Source: Vogesella aquatica
GTDB taxonomy: Bacteria > Pseudomonadota > Gammaproteobacteria > Burkholderiales > Chromobacteriaceae
DNA: 64,000 nucleotides
Assembly: GCF_028548455.1 (NCBI RefSeq)
Contig: NZ_JAQQLF010000012.1
Span: 1 to 64,000 of the forward strand
Reading direction: 5' to 3'
Under the pieces are notes generated by a model. It did not search any database, had not been told where the DNA came from, and worked only from the letters and a program-made list of their open reading frames with translations. Numbering within the stretch: the first letter of the stretch is position 1; every line of letters starts with the position of its first letter. This document shows positions 41,492-56,381 of the stretch, in pieces. A program made the position numbers and the translations under genes.

Positions 41492-43132
41492 TTACTGGAT
41501 GGCTGCGGCAGCGTTGGTTTGCTGGCGCAGCAGAAACTTCTGGATCTTGCCGGTAGAGGTCTTGGGGATAGGCCCGAAGATAATGCGCTTGGGCACCTTG
41601 AAGCGCGCCAGGTGGGCGCGGCAGTGTTCGATCACCGCGGCCTCGTCGCCGTCTACGCCTTCGCGCATTTCCAGGAAGGCACACGGCACCTCGCCCCATT
41701 TCGGGTCCGGCAGCGCCACCACGGCGGCGGAAATCACGCCGGGGAAGCGGCACAGCACGTCTTCTACCTCGATGGACGAGATATTCTCGCCACCGGAAAT
41801 AATGATGTCCTTGGAGCGGTCCTTGATCTTCACGTAGCCGTCCGGCTGGATCACGGCCAGATCGCCGGTGTGGAACCAGCCGCCGGCCAGCGATTCTTCG
41901 GTGGCACGCGCGTTTTTCAGATAGCCCTTCATTACCAGATTGCCGCGGAACATGATCTCGCCCATGGTTTCACCATCGTGCGGGACTTCGGTCATGGTGG
42001 CCGGGTCCATCACGGTCATGCCTTGCTGCATGGTATAGCGCACGCCCTGGCGGCCATTGCGCTCGGTGCGGCCACCGATATCCATGTCCGCCCATTCGTC
42101 TTGCTTGGCGCATACCGACGCCGGGCCGTAGGTTTCGGTCAGCCCGTACACGTGGGTAATGTTGAAGCCCAGGGTTTCCATGCCTTCGATCACCGCCGAT
42201 GGCGGCGCGGCGCCGGCCACCAGGCAGTTCACTTGGTGTTCGATACCCTGTTTGCAGTCGTCCGGCGCGTTGATCAGCATATTGTGCACAATCGGTGCGC
42301 CGCAGTAGTGGCTCACGCGGTGGGTCTTGATCAGCTCGAAGATCAGGCGTGGGTCCACACGGCGCAGGCACACATTGGTGCCTACGTTGGCCGCCATGGT
42401 CCACGGGAAGCACCAGCCGTTGCAGTGGAACATCGGCAGCGTCCACAGGTAGGTGGCGTGGCGCGGCATGCCCCAGTCCAGGATATTGCAGCTGGCGTTC
42501 AGGTAGGCGCCGCGGTGGTGGTAGACCACACCTTTGGGGTTGCCGGTGGTGCCGGAGGTGTAGTTCAGCGAGATAGCGTCCCATTCGTTGTCCGGCAGCT
42601 GCCAGGCGTAGTCCGGGTCGCCACCGGCGATAAAGGCTTCGTATTCGATGCTACCCAGGCGCTGGCCCGGGCCGGCGTATTCCGGGTCGTCTACATCAAT
42701 CACCAGCAGCGGCTTGTCCAGCAGCGCCAGTGCCGGGGCGATGGTGAACGAGAATTCGCGGTCGGTAATCAGCACCCGCGCCTCGCCGTGCTGCAGCATG
42801 AAGGCGATGGCTTCCGGGTCCAGGCGGGTGTTCAGGGTGTTCAGCACGGCACCGCACATCGGCACGCCAAAGTGGCAGTCCAGCATGGCCGGGATATTGG
42901 GCAGCATCACCGCCACGGTGTCACCTTTGCTGATGCCATGGCTGGCCAGCGCACTGGCCAGGCGGCGGCTGCGCTCGTAGGCCTGCTGCCAGCTAAAACG
43001 CTGGCTGCCGTGCACGATGGCGGTGCGGTGCGGGTAAACCGCCGCCGCGCGTTCGATATAGCTCAGCGGCGACAGCGGCACATGGTTGGCCGCAGTTTGG
43101 GGCAGGTCTTGCTGGTAGCTGTGCAGGGACAT
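41492..43132 (-). CDS. AMP-binding acyl-CoA ligase
   Basis: This 546-aa ANL-superfamily acyl-CoA synthetase makes an acyl-adenylate and then acyl-CoA. It has the P-loop motif YTSGTTGNPKG near residue 172. VYGLTETYGPASV lies near 312 and GWFHTGDLAVIQPDGYVKIKDR near 405. The C-terminal lysine region is TSTGKIQKFLLR. It resembles medium-chain or methylmercaptopropionate-type ligases (DmdB-like). The true substrate is unknown. The ATG at 43132 has a GAGGAG site, and an upstream start 11 codons earlier is less likely. An exact repeat copy at 43084-43094 encodes TAANH. It shares a promoter element with yjcH-actP. Confidence 0.88.
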   Translation of the reverse strand: MSLHSYQQDLPQTAANHVPLSPLSYIERAAAVYPHRTAIVHGSQRFSWQQAYERSRRLASALASHGISKGDTVAVMLPNIPAMLDCHFGVPMCGAVLNTLNTRLDPEAIAFMLQHGEARVLITDREFSFTIAPALALLDKPLLVIDVDDPEYAGPGQRLGSIEYEAFIAGGDPDYAWQLPDNEWDAISLNYTSGTTGNPKGVVYHHRGAYLNASCNILDWGMPRHATYLWTLPMFHCNGWCFPWTMAANVGTNVCLRRVDPRLIFELIKTHRVSHYCGAPIVHNMLINAPDDCKQGIEHQVNCLVAGAAPPSAVIEGMETLGFNITHVYGLTETYGPASVCAKQDEWADMDIGGRTERNGRQGVRYTMQQGMTVMDPATMTEVPHDGETMGEIMFRGNLVMKGYLKNARATEESLAGGWFHTGDLAVIQPDGYVKIKDRSKDIIISGGENISSIEVEDVLCRFPGVISAAVVALPDPKWGEVPCAFLEMREGVDGDEAAVIEHCRAHLARFKVPKRIIFGPIPKTSTGKIQKFLLRQQTNAAAAIQ

Positions 43133-43174
43133 CCGGTCACACTCCTCTGTCTGTGTTGCTGTCATTATCTACAC

Positions 43175-43221
43175 GATGATTGCCCCCAACCCTTGCGCAA
43201 GTTTGTGGCAATTGTAACGAA
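43175..43221 (-). promoter_or_regulatory. shared upstream element, acyl-CoA ligase copy
   Basis: This is the ungapped partner of the block at 41185-41231 (36 of 47 identical). TTGCGCAA is at 43193-43200, at the same offset of 18 bases. It lies 42 bases before the ligase ATG and 68 before the divergent histidine kinase gene. Confidence 0.65.
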
Positions 43222-43289
43222 TGATTTCAGTCGCGCTTTTGTGGTGCAAGCTGGCCTAAAATCGGGCTTTATTTCGATAAGCCATTGCC

Positions 43290-45350
43290 ATGGGCGGGGA
43301 AAACGTCGTCATGCTGCAACACTCCGAGGCCGGGCTGGACAGCTCGCAGCGTAATGCCATGCTGCTATACGGGCTGGATTTGCTAGACCAGGGCGTCACC
43401 GTGTTTGACGCCCAGCTGCGCCTGCTGGCGTGTAATCAGCGCTTTCTGGATTTGCTGGATTTTCCCGCCGAGCTGGGGCAGGTGGGGACACCGTTTGCCG
43501 ATTACATGCGCTATAACGCCTACCGTGGCGAGTACGGCCCCGGCGACCCCGAGCAGCAGGTAGCCGAGCGTGTGGCACTGGCCATGCGCTTCGAGCCGCA
43601 CGATACCGAGCGCATCCGCCCGGACGGCTCGGTGCTGCGCGTGCGTGGCGAGCCGCTGCCATCGGGCGGCTTTATCGCACTGTACACCGACAAAACCCAG
43701 CAGCAGGCTTACGAGCGGCTACAGCAGCAGCAAAAGGCCGACCTGGAATCGCACGTGCGTGCGCGCACCGCCGAGCTGGAGGCCGCCAACCAGCGCCTGC
43801 GCGAGGCGCATGCGGCCAACGTGCAGATCACCGCCGCGCTGCAGCGTAGCGAAGAGCGGCTACGGCTGATTACCGACACCATCCCGGCACTGATTGCCTA
43901 CTTCGATAAAGACCACGTGTACCGCTATGCCAACAAGGGCTATAGCGACTGGTTTGGCCGCCGCAACGAGCACATCGTGGGGCAGCGCATCGAGGGCGCA
44001 TTGGGCAGCAAGTTTTACGCGGCGGTGGTGAGCTATGTGAACGAGGCGCTCACCGGCAAGCAGGTGACCTACGAATACTCGATGGAGAAAGACGACGGCA
44101 CGCATATTTTTGCGCGCAGTACGCTGGTGCCGGAGATCGCCCCCGATGGCGAGGTGCTGGGCTGCTTTGTACTGTCTTTTGACATTACCGAACAAAAGCA
44201 AACCCAGTCGGCGCTGGTGCAGGCGCAAAAAATGGAGGCCGTAGGCCAGCTGTCCGGCGGCCTGGCGCACGACTTCAACAATATGCTCACCGTGGTCATC
44301 GGCAATCTGGCCGAGCTGCGCCGGCACGAGCAAAGCAACACGGCACTGCTGGGCTACCTCGACCCAGCGCTGCAAGCGGCCGAGCGTGGCGTAGCATTGG
44401 TGCGCCGCCTGCTGACCTTTGCCCGCCAGCAGCCGCTGCTGCCCAGCGCGGTGGATATCGGCGCGCTGTTGCAGGACATGTTGCAGCTGATACGCCGTTC
44501 GCTGCCCGAAAGCATTGCCCTGCAAAGCCAGCTGCCGCCGGCGCCGCTGTTTGCCATGGCCGACCCGCACCAGCTGGAAAGCGCCATCCTGAACCTGGTA
44601 CTGAATGCGCGCGACGCCATGGCCGACGGCGGCAGCCTGCAGCTGTCGGCCAGCCTGGCCCGGCTGGGCGAGCGCGAGGCGGCTGAATGGCAGCTGCAAG
44701 CGGGCGACTACGTGTGTATCGAGGTCGCCGACACCGGCTGCGGCATGTCTCCCGAGCTGCTGCTGCGTGTGTTCGAGCCCTTTTTTACCACCAAGCGCTT
44801 TGGTAGCGGCAGCGGTCTGGGCCTGGCCATGGTGTACAGCTTTGCCCGCCAGTCTGGCGGGGCTGTGCACGTGAGCAGCACGCCGGGCAAAGGCACACGC
44901 TTTACCCTGCGCCTGCCGCACACCCAGCCTGCTGCGCAGCCGGCCGGGCGGCTGAACTTCAGCGGCAAGGCCGGCGGGCGCGAGCGGCCGCTTACCCTGC
45001 TGGTAGAAGACAATGCCGACGTGCGCCGCGTGGTGCGCCTGCAGCTCACCAGCCTGGGCTACCCGGTGCTGGAGGCGGAAAGCGGCGACGAAGCGGCATT
45101 GATGCTGGAAAACATTCCGGATATCGGCTTACTGCTCAGTGATATTGTCATGCCCGGTACGCTGGATGGCCGCGCGCTGGCACAACTGGCGCGCAGCCTG
45201 CTACCGCGAATCCGCGTGGTACTGATGAGTGGCTACGACGATAGCGGCCACCATGCCAGCAGCGGCTTTCCCAAGCTGGAAAAACCCTTCACCCCGGCCG
45301 AGTTGGCCGCTTTGCTAGACGAGGTAATGTTGTGCCCACCGCAAGCCTGA
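43290..45350 (+). CDS. soluble hybrid sensor histidine kinase with two PAS domains
   Basis: The 686-aa cytoplasmic kinase has no membrane segment. A PAS-type domain spans about residues 27-135. A coiled coil follows (about 136-190), then a second PAS domain (about 190-300). The H-box is GQLSGGLAHDFNNM with phospho-acceptor His327. The ATPase has the N-box at Asn435/Asn439 and DTGCGM at 481-486. A receiver domain has Asp618 in LLLSDIVMPG. Met8 (43311) is an alternative start with a GGGGA site. It overlaps the following response regulator by 19 bases. Divergence from the acyl-CoA ligase suggests control of that gene and actP (inference). Confidence 0.88.
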   Translation: MGGENVVMLQHSEAGLDSSQRNAMLLYGLDLLDQGVTVFDAQLRLLACNQRFLDLLDFPAELGQVGTPFADYMRYNAYRGEYGPGDPEQQVAERVALAMRFEPHDTERIRPDGSVLRVRGEPLPSGGFIALYTDKTQQQAYERLQQQQKADLESHVRARTAELEAANQRLREAHAANVQITAALQRSEERLRLITDTIPALIAYFDKDHVYRYANKGYSDWFGRRNEHIVGQRIEGALGSKFYAAVVSYVNEALTGKQVTYEYSMEKDDGTHIFARSTLVPEIAPDGEVLGCFVLSFDITEQKQTQSALVQAQKMEAVGQLSGGLAHDFNNMLTVVIGNLAELRRHEQSNTALLGYLDPALQAAERGVALVRRLLTFARQQPLLPSAVDIGALLQDMLQLIRRSLPESIALQSQLPPAPLFAMADPHQLESAILNLVLNARDAMADGGSLQLSASLARLGEREAAEWQLQAGDYVCIEVADTGCGMSPELLLRVFEPFFTTKRFGSGSGLGLAMVYSFARQSGGAVHVSSTPGKGTRFTLRLPHTQPAAQPAGRLNFSGKAGGRERPLTLLVEDNADVRRVVRLQLTSLGYPVLEAESGDEAALMLENIPDIGLLLSDIVMPGTLDGRALAQLARSLLPRIRVVLMSGYDDSGHHASSGFPKLEKPFTPAELAALLDEVMLCPPQA

Positions 45351-46075
45351 GCCCTGCCGAGCCAGCCATCGGCGACAAGCTGGTGTACCTGGTAGAAGAC
45401 GATCTGTCCATTTCGCGGCTGATTGTCACCATACTGCGCGATTACCAGTTTCGCTGCGAGTCGTTCCGTACCGGTGCATCACTGCTGCAGCGTGTGCGCC
45501 AGCAGCCGCCAGACCTGGTCATTGTCGACCTGGGCCTGCCGGATATGGACGGCATGGCCATTGTGCGCCAGGTGCGCGAGCAGCAGCGCTGTGGCGTGAT
45601 CATCCTGAGCGGGCGCGGCCACGTGGGCGACCGCGTGATGGGGCTGGAAACCGGCGCCGACGACTACATCATGAAGCCGTTCGAGCCGCGCGAGCTGGTG
45701 GCGCGGGTACGCAGCATCCTGCGCCGCTGCGACAAGCCGGCCGAAGGCGGTGCGGCCAACCCAACCCGCTGTGCCTGTTTTGCCGGCTGGCGCTACGAAA
45801 TGGACAGCTACAAACTGTTGGCCGCCGATGGCAGCGAACGCACGCTTAGCGCCGGCGAAGGCCAGATGCTGCAGCGCTTTCTGGAGCGGCCGAACCGCGT
45901 ATTGCCGCGCGAGCAGCTATTGGGCCAGGATGACATTTCGCCCTACGACCGCAGCATCGACGTGCGCATTTCGCGTCTGCGCCGCAAGCTGGAAGACGAC
46001 AGCTACAACCCGCGCCTGATCAAGACGGTATACGGTGCGGGCTATCTGTTTGTCAGCAAGGTGGAGTGGGTCTGA
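45332..46075 (+). CDS. OmpR-family response regulator
   Basis: The 247-aa regulator has a receiver domain with acidic residues Glu22-Asp23-Asp24, phosphorylation site Asp66 (VIVDLGLPDMDG) and Lys115. A winged-helix DNA-binding domain at about residues 150-243 ends RLIKTVYGAGYLF. It starts with GTG at 45332 inside the kinase gene, so the pair is co-translated. The interdomain linker GGAANPTRC is encoded by an exact repeat copy (45751-45761). It is the likely partner of the upstream kinase. Confidence 0.92.
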   Translation: MPTASLSPAEPAIGDKLVYLVEDDLSISRLIVTILRDYQFRCESFRTGASLLQRVRQQPPDLVIVDLGLPDMDGMAIVRQVREQQRCGVIILSGRGHVGDRVMGLETGADDYIMKPFEPRELVARVRSILRRCDKPAEGGAANPTRCACFAGWRYEMDSYKLLAADGSERTLSAGEGQMLQRFLERPNRVLPREQLLGQDDISPYDRSIDVRISRLRRKLEDDSYNPRLIKTVYGAGYLFVSKVEWV

Positions 46076-46090
46076 TGCCCAAGCGCCGGG

Positions 46091-47131
46091 CTAGCGTACC
46101 GGTAGCGTATGGCCCTGCGCGGCGCTGGCGCTGGCCAGCTCGATAAGCTGCATCACGTCGATAGCCTGGCTGGCGGGCACCGGGTTGGCCGCACCCGCCA
46201 GAATGGCCGCCGCCACGCCGGCGTAGTAGTGGCGGTAGTCACCGGCCAGCATCGGTACCGCGTGGCCGTGTTCCTGCCCGTCTTGCTGTACATAGTGCAG
46301 GCCCGGCAGCGGGTCGTGGCCCCAGCCGGCGCAGCCGGGCACCTCGCCCAGCTTCAGCTGGCTTTCCTGTGTATCCAGGCCGTATTTCACGTAGCTACCT
46401 AGGGTGCCGTGCACGGCAAAGCGCGGTGAGCCACCGCTCACCAGGCAGCTGGCCGACAGCAGTACACGCAGGCGCGGGTAGTGCAGGGTGACGTGGAAGT
46501 AATCGGTGGCCACGGCGCCATTGCGCTGCGTGGCCAGGTCGGCGTGCAGCGCGTGCGGCAGGCCGAACAGCTGCAGTGCCTGGTCCAGCAGGTGTGGCCC
46601 CAGGTCGAACCACAGGCCGCCACCGGCCACGGCGGACTCGCGCCAGCGCGCCTGTACCTGCGGGCGGTAGCGCTCGAACCGCGATTCAAACAGACTGATC
46701 TGCCCCAGGGAGCCAGCGTCCAGCAACTGGCGCAGGGTGAGGAAATCGGCGTCCCAGCGGCGGTTGTGAAACACCGATAGCAGGCGCTGATGCTGGCTGG
46801 CCTGTACTTGCAGCTGACGTGCTTCGGCCAGCGTGGTGGTGAAGGGCTTGTCCACCACGACGTGTTTGCCGGCGCGCAGTGCGGCGTCCGCTTGCGGATA
46901 GTGGCAGTCGTTGGGGCTGGCAATCACCACCAGGTCGATGTCGGGGTTGGCCAGGGCTTGTGCCAGGTCGCTGACAAGCTGTACGCCGGGTTGCTCGGCC
47001 AATAGCTGTTCGCCTTTGCTGCTGACGATGGTATGCAGGCGCAGGCGTGATTCGGCGCGAATCAGCGGGGCGTGAAAGGTGCGGCCGGCGTAGCCGTAGC
47101 CGATCAGGGCAACATTCAGGTGGGTTTTCAT
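46091..47131 (-). CDS. Gfo/Idh/MocA-family oxidoreductase
   Basis: This 346-aa NAD(P)-dependent oxidoreductase is YdgJ-like. It has the Rossmann motif GYGYAGRTFH at residues 11-20 and VDKPFT with the conserved Lys95. WFDLGPHLLDQAL lies near 175-187 with the catalytic-type histidine. Substrate specificity, commonly sugars or inositols, cannot be read from sequence. It is convergent with the response regulator gene, 15 bases apart. An exact repeat copy near the C-terminus (46193-46203) encodes GAANP. Confidence 0.88.
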   Translation of the reverse strand: MKTHLNVALIGYGYAGRTFHAPLIRAESRLRLHTIVSSKGEQLLAEQPGVQLVSDLAQALANPDIDLVVIASPNDCHYPQADAALRAGKHVVVDKPFTTTLAEARQLQVQASQHQRLLSVFHNRRWDADFLTLRQLLDAGSLGQISLFESRFERYRPQVQARWRESAVAGGGLWFDLGPHLLDQALQLFGLPHALHADLATQRNGAVATDYFHVTLHYPRLRVLLSASCLVSGGSPRFAVHGTLGSYVKYGLDTQESQLKLGEVPGCAGWGHDPLPGLHYVQQDGQEHGHAVPMLAGDYRHYYAGVAAAILAGAANPVPASQAIDVMQLIELASASAAQGHTLPVR

Positions 47132-47185
47132 GCGCGCTCCACAGTAAGGCTGGCCGTGTGGCCGGTAGCAAAGCTTGCATGAAAA

Positions 47186-47215
47186 AGCCCGTGTACGCTA
47201 GCAAGTACACGGGCT
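47186..47215 (-). terminator. terminator of the stand-alone response regulator
   Basis: A perfect 11-bp stem, AGCCCGTGTAC with GTACACGGGCT, and an 8-base loop are followed by TTTTTC on the minus strand, 17 bases past the stop. Confidence 0.88.
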
Positions 47216-47232
47216 GGCGATGGGCGCGGAGC

Positions 47233-48216
47233 TTAGCTTTTTTGCAGGCTCAGCATCAGCTGGTCGAACAGGCGGCCAACGGCAGTTTGCTGGTCCGGGC
47301 TCAGGCCCAGCGTAGCGCTGGCACCCGGTAGCTGGCGGCGCAGCTCTACCAGGCTGGCTTGCTGCGCCTGGATGCGGGCTTGCAGGGCAGAGACTTCGCG
47401 GTGCAGCTCGTCCAGGCCTTGCGCGCGCGAGGCGGCCACCTCGGCCAGGATCGCCAGGTGGTCGCGCAGGCGGCCGCAGCGGTCTTCGTCGTCCAGCGGC
47501 ATGTCGCGTACCACCAGGCAGCAGTGCGGGTAGTTGAAGGAGGTGTTGCTGCCGGACGAGTAGATATGCGTCAGCGTACGCGCATTGCTGATGATGCTGG
47601 CTTCCAGCGGTGTGGCCTGGCCATCGGTAGCGTGCAGGTGTTCACCCTGGCTGCCGTATACCTGCATGCAGCCATGCAGGCCGTACGCTTCCAGCGTATT
47701 GCCAATGGATTGCGTGATGTCCTGGTAGCTGTCCAGTTTGTTGATGTTACGGATGAAGTCTACCAGCACACCCATTTCCGACATGGCGCTCATGGCGGTC
47801 ATCGCGGCAGAAAAGGCGCTGCGGCCGTTTTCCTGCAGCTGGCGCTGTTCGTCCCGCTGGCGTAGTACCAGGGCCAGTTTCAGTAGCAGTTCGCGCGGGT
47901 CGATGGGTTTGCACAGAAAGTCATTGCCGCCCGCGTCGTAGCCTTGCAGCCGTTCTTGTAGCTCCACATGGGCCGAGATGAACAGAATGGGCATGTCCAA
48001 CCCTTGCTCGCGTAGCCGGCGGCACACTTCGTAGCCGTCCATTTCCGGCATTTCCACGTCCAGCAGGATCACATCCGGAGTGTCATCCTCTACCAGTGCC
48101 AGTGCTTCCTTGCCCTGGGTGGCAAAGCGCGTGGCGTAGTGCCCCTCCAGTACGCTGGCGTAAAAAGCACGCTGGGTTTTACTGTCCTCGACGACCAGCA
48201 GCTTTGCTTCTGACAT
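47233..48216 (-). CDS. response regulator with unknown output domain
   Basis: The 327-aa protein has an N-terminal receiver domain with acid pocket Glu10-Asp11. The phospho-acceptor is Asp53 (ILLDVEMPEMDG), with Ser81 and Lys103. After about residue 130 a region of roughly 150 residues is of unknown fold, possibly GAF-like. A C-terminal coiled coil follows (HREVSALQARIQAQQASLVELRR). No DNA-binding, GGDEF or EAL domain is visible and no kinase gene is adjacent, so it probably signals by protein interaction. Confidence 0.82.
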   Translation of the reverse strand: MSEAKLLVVEDSKTQRAFYASVLEGHYATRFATQGKEALALVEDDTPDVILLDVEMPEMDGYEVCRRLREQGLDMPILFISAHVELQERLQGYDAGGNDFLCKPIDPRELLLKLALVLRQRDEQRQLQENGRSAFSAAMTAMSAMSEMGVLVDFIRNINKLDSYQDITQSIGNTLEAYGLHGCMQVYGSQGEHLHATDGQATPLEASIISNARTLTHIYSSGSNTSFNYPHCCLVVRDMPLDDEDRCGRLRDHLAILAEVAASRAQGLDELHREVSALQARIQAQQASLVELRRQLPGASATLGLSPDQQTAVGRLFDQLMLSLQKS

Positions 48217-49961
<1,745 letters not shown>

Positions 49962-50068
49962 GCCTTAGTCCGTCAATACCAACAATACAAAGGAACGCCG
50001 CTGCCGGACAGGCAGCGGTGCGGGGCAGGCTGCGCCTGCCTCATGAACACAACGAGAGAGAGGCTTTC

Positions 50069-51102
50069 ATGCTGATCGTGCGCCCAGTACGCATTTCCGA
50101 TCTGCCGCTCATTGAAACCATGGCGGTGGAGAGTGGCATTGGCGTTACCAGCTTGCCGAACAATCGGGAAAAGCTTTACGAAAAAATCCAGACCTCGCTG
50201 GGGGCTTTCGAACACGAAGCCATCGCCGGCACGGGGCGTGAATACTATATGTTCGTGCTGGAAGACGAAGGCCGGGTGATCGGCACCGCGTCCATCAGCG
50301 CGTCTGCCGGTTTTGAAGAGCCGTTCTACAGCTACCGCAGCGAAACCATGGTGCACGCCTCGCGTGCGCTGAAGGTCAATAACCGCATCCACGTGCTGAC
50401 CATGTGCCACGACCTGACCGGCATGGTGCAGCTGTGCGGTTTCTTCTGTTCGCCGCAGTACCAGCTGCGCGCCTACGAGCTGCTGTCGCGTGCCCGCCTG
50501 CTGTACATGGCTGCAGCGCGCGAACGCTTTGGCCGCCGCATCCTGGTAGAAATGCAGGGCATGCTGGACGAAAACGACCAGTCGCCGTTCTGGGATGCCA
50601 TTGGCCGCCGCTTCTTCAATATGGATTTTCCGCAGGTAGAGCAGGCCTTTGCCCAGCGCAGCAAGACCTTTATTGCCGAACTGATGCCTACTTACCCTAT
50701 CTACGTGCCCCTGCTGCCGGATGCGGCGCAGAACGCCATTGGCCAGATTCACCCCGATTTCGAGCGCCCGTTCAGCATTCTGTCGCGCGAGGGTTTCGAG
50801 GCCGACGACTATATCGACATCTTCGACGGCGGCGCGGTGCTGACTGCCGAAGTAGACCAGCTGTTCTCGCTGCGTCAGCAGGGTATCTACCAGGTAGAGG
50901 TGGCCCCGGTGTTGCCGGCCGGCGCACAGGAAATGCTGCTGTCCAACCACCGCAGTGGCCAGTTTGCCGCCACGCAGGCGCACGCCAGCCTGGTAGACGA
51001 TGTGATGTTCATTACCCAGGAGACAGCCCGCGCGCTGTCTGTCAGCAGCGGTCAGCGCATTTGCACTGCCCCGTTGCTGCCTGAAGCCGGGAGGGCGCAA
51101 GC

Positions 51103-51106
<4 letters not shown>
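50069..51106 (+). CDS. aruF: arginine N-succinyltransferase, alpha subunit
   Basis: AruF is one of two paralogous subunits that succinylate arginine, the first step of the pathway. The 345-aa protein starts MLIVRPVRISDLPLIETMA. It has AYELLSRARLLYMAAARERF and LVEMQGMLDENDQSPFWDAI, shared with AstA. A GAGAGAGAG tract serves as ribosome binding region before the ATG at 50069. The stop overlaps the aruG start (ATGA), so the two subunits are made together. This two-subunit form is the Pseudomonas-type arrangement. Confidence 0.93.
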
Positions 51107-54940
<3,834 letters not shown>

Positions 54941-54958
54941 TCACTGCCACTTGGCATG

Positions 54959-54990
54959 AAAAGCCGTAGCCTTCCCGGGCTACGGCTTTT
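54959..54990 (+). terminator. terminator of the aruCFG-astDB operon
   Basis: A perfect 13-bp stem, AAAAGCCGTAGCC (54959-54971) with its complement (54978-54990), and a 6-base loop are followed by T. It closes the operon 18 bases after astB. Confidence 0.9.
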
Positions 54991-55439
54991 TGCTGTCTGG
55001 CGGTCACAAACGAATACGGTAGATTGTATACAGAATGTTGCCGTCACATATTCGCAAAAACGAAACGTCGGGATCGCAGTATTGTTCGGAATGGAAAATT
55101 AATAGCGCTATTAAGGTTTGCAAACGAAAATTTTTAAAACCCGGCACATTCGAAAATAACATTCCAAATGCGTAATATTTTGCACTGCAATATATTGCCC
55201 CGCCCCCGTTTTGACTAAAAAACACTAGTAAAATCAAATGCTTGCAAAAAAATAAAAAAATGCTGCAAAAAGGTGAAATCCGCCTTTCTTTAAGATTGAC
55301 AGTCAATTGGATACACCTACATAATCCGCTCGGCTTGTCTTACAGTTGACAGTCTGTGAGATGCGGCCAACAAGATGGCATATAGAGGGTAAACCCCCGG
55401 ATAAAGCTATCGGGACCATCAATCTAAGGAGATCCCACC
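54991..55439 (+). promoter_or_regulatory. AT-rich region and livH promoter
   Basis: About 450 bases, much richer in A+T than the rest, with no convincing gene; a 100-codon minus-strand frame lacks support. TTGACA (55296-55301) with TACATA (55318-55323, spacer 16) or CATAAT (55320-55325, spacer 18) is a good promoter. TTGACAGTC occurs twice (55296-55304 and 55346-55354), suggesting an operator. A 10-base repeat copy lies at 55362-55371. Confidence 0.55.
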
Positions 55440-56369
55440 GTGGACATTTTTCTGCAACAGATCCTGAATGGACTTGTGCTGGGCAGTATTTATGCCCTTA
55501 TCGCACTTGGCTATACCATGGTGTACGGGATCATGGGCCTCATCAACTTTGCTCACGGCGAAGTAGTGATGTTTGGCGCCATGGTTACCATCACCGTTAT
55601 TTCCCTGCTGACCAGCGCAGGCGTGACCTTGCCAGGCCCCGTTCTGGTGCTTATCGGCCTCTTGGTTGCTATCCCGGCGTGTATGTTGCTGGGCTTCGTG
55701 ATCGAACGCGTGGCATATCGCCCGCTGCGTAATGCACCGAAACTGGCGCCGCTGATTACCGCGATTGGCCTGTCCATCGTGCTGCAGCAAGCTGCCATCC
55801 TGATCTGGGGTCGTAATTACATCCCGTTTCCGCCTATTCTGGACCACGAAACCATCGACGTGTTCGGTGCTACCATCACCCAGCTGCAAGTCGGCATTGT
55901 GGTGCTGTGCATCAGCTTGATGGCTGGCCTGCTGGTGGTGGTTGAAAAAACCAAACTGGGCCGCGCCATGCGTGCTACCAGCCAGAACCCGGCCGTGGCC
56001 GGCCTGATGGGCGTAAACGTTAACACCATCATTTCTGCCACTTTCGTTATCGGCTCGGCACTGGGTGCCATTGCCGGTGTGATGGTGGCTACCAACTACG
56101 ATCAGGCTCACTACTACATGGGCTTCATGATCGGCCTGAAAGCGTTTACCGCAGCGGTGCTGGGTGGTATCGGCAACCTGGGTGGCGCGGTAGCCGGCGG
56201 TATCCTGCTGGGTATCATCGAGAGTCTGGGCGCCGGTTATATCGGTGACCTGACCGGTGGTTTCCTGGGCTCGCACTATCAGGACATCTTTGCCTTCATG
56301 GTGCTGATTGCGGTGCTGATTTTCCGTCCTTCTGGCCTGCTGGGCGAGAAGATGGCCGATCGCGCTTAA
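55440..56369 (+). CDS. livH: branched-chain amino acid ABC transporter permease LivH
   Basis: LivH is one of two inner membrane permeases of the high-affinity Leu/Ile/Val importer. The 309-aa protein has about 8 membrane segments and family blocks MDIFLQQILNGLVLGSIYAL, GLINFAHGEVVMFG near residues 35-48, and RAMRATSQNPAVAGLMGV near 177-194. It begins with GTG at 55440, preceded by AAGGAGA. livM follows after 12 bases. Confidence 0.95.
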   Translation: MDIFLQQILNGLVLGSIYALIALGYTMVYGIMGLINFAHGEVVMFGAMVTITVISLLTSAGVTLPGPVLVLIGLLVAIPACMLLGFVIERVAYRPLRNAPKLAPLITAIGLSIVLQQAAILIWGRNYIPFPPILDHETIDVFGATITQLQVGIVVLCISLMAGLLVVVEKTKLGRAMRATSQNPAVAGLMGVNVNTIISATFVIGSALGAIAGVMVATNYDQAHYYMGFMIGLKAFTAAVLGGIGNLGGAVAGGILLGIIESLGAGYIGDLTGGFLGSHYQDIFAFMVLIAVLIFRPSGLLGEKMADRA

Positions 56370-56381
56370 CACGGGGTACGT

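Noticed and set aside
55004-55306. 100-codon minus-strand frame in the AT-rich region before livH
   Set aside because: Its composition is unlike the other genes, there is no ribosome binding site, and it overlaps the predicted livH promoter.
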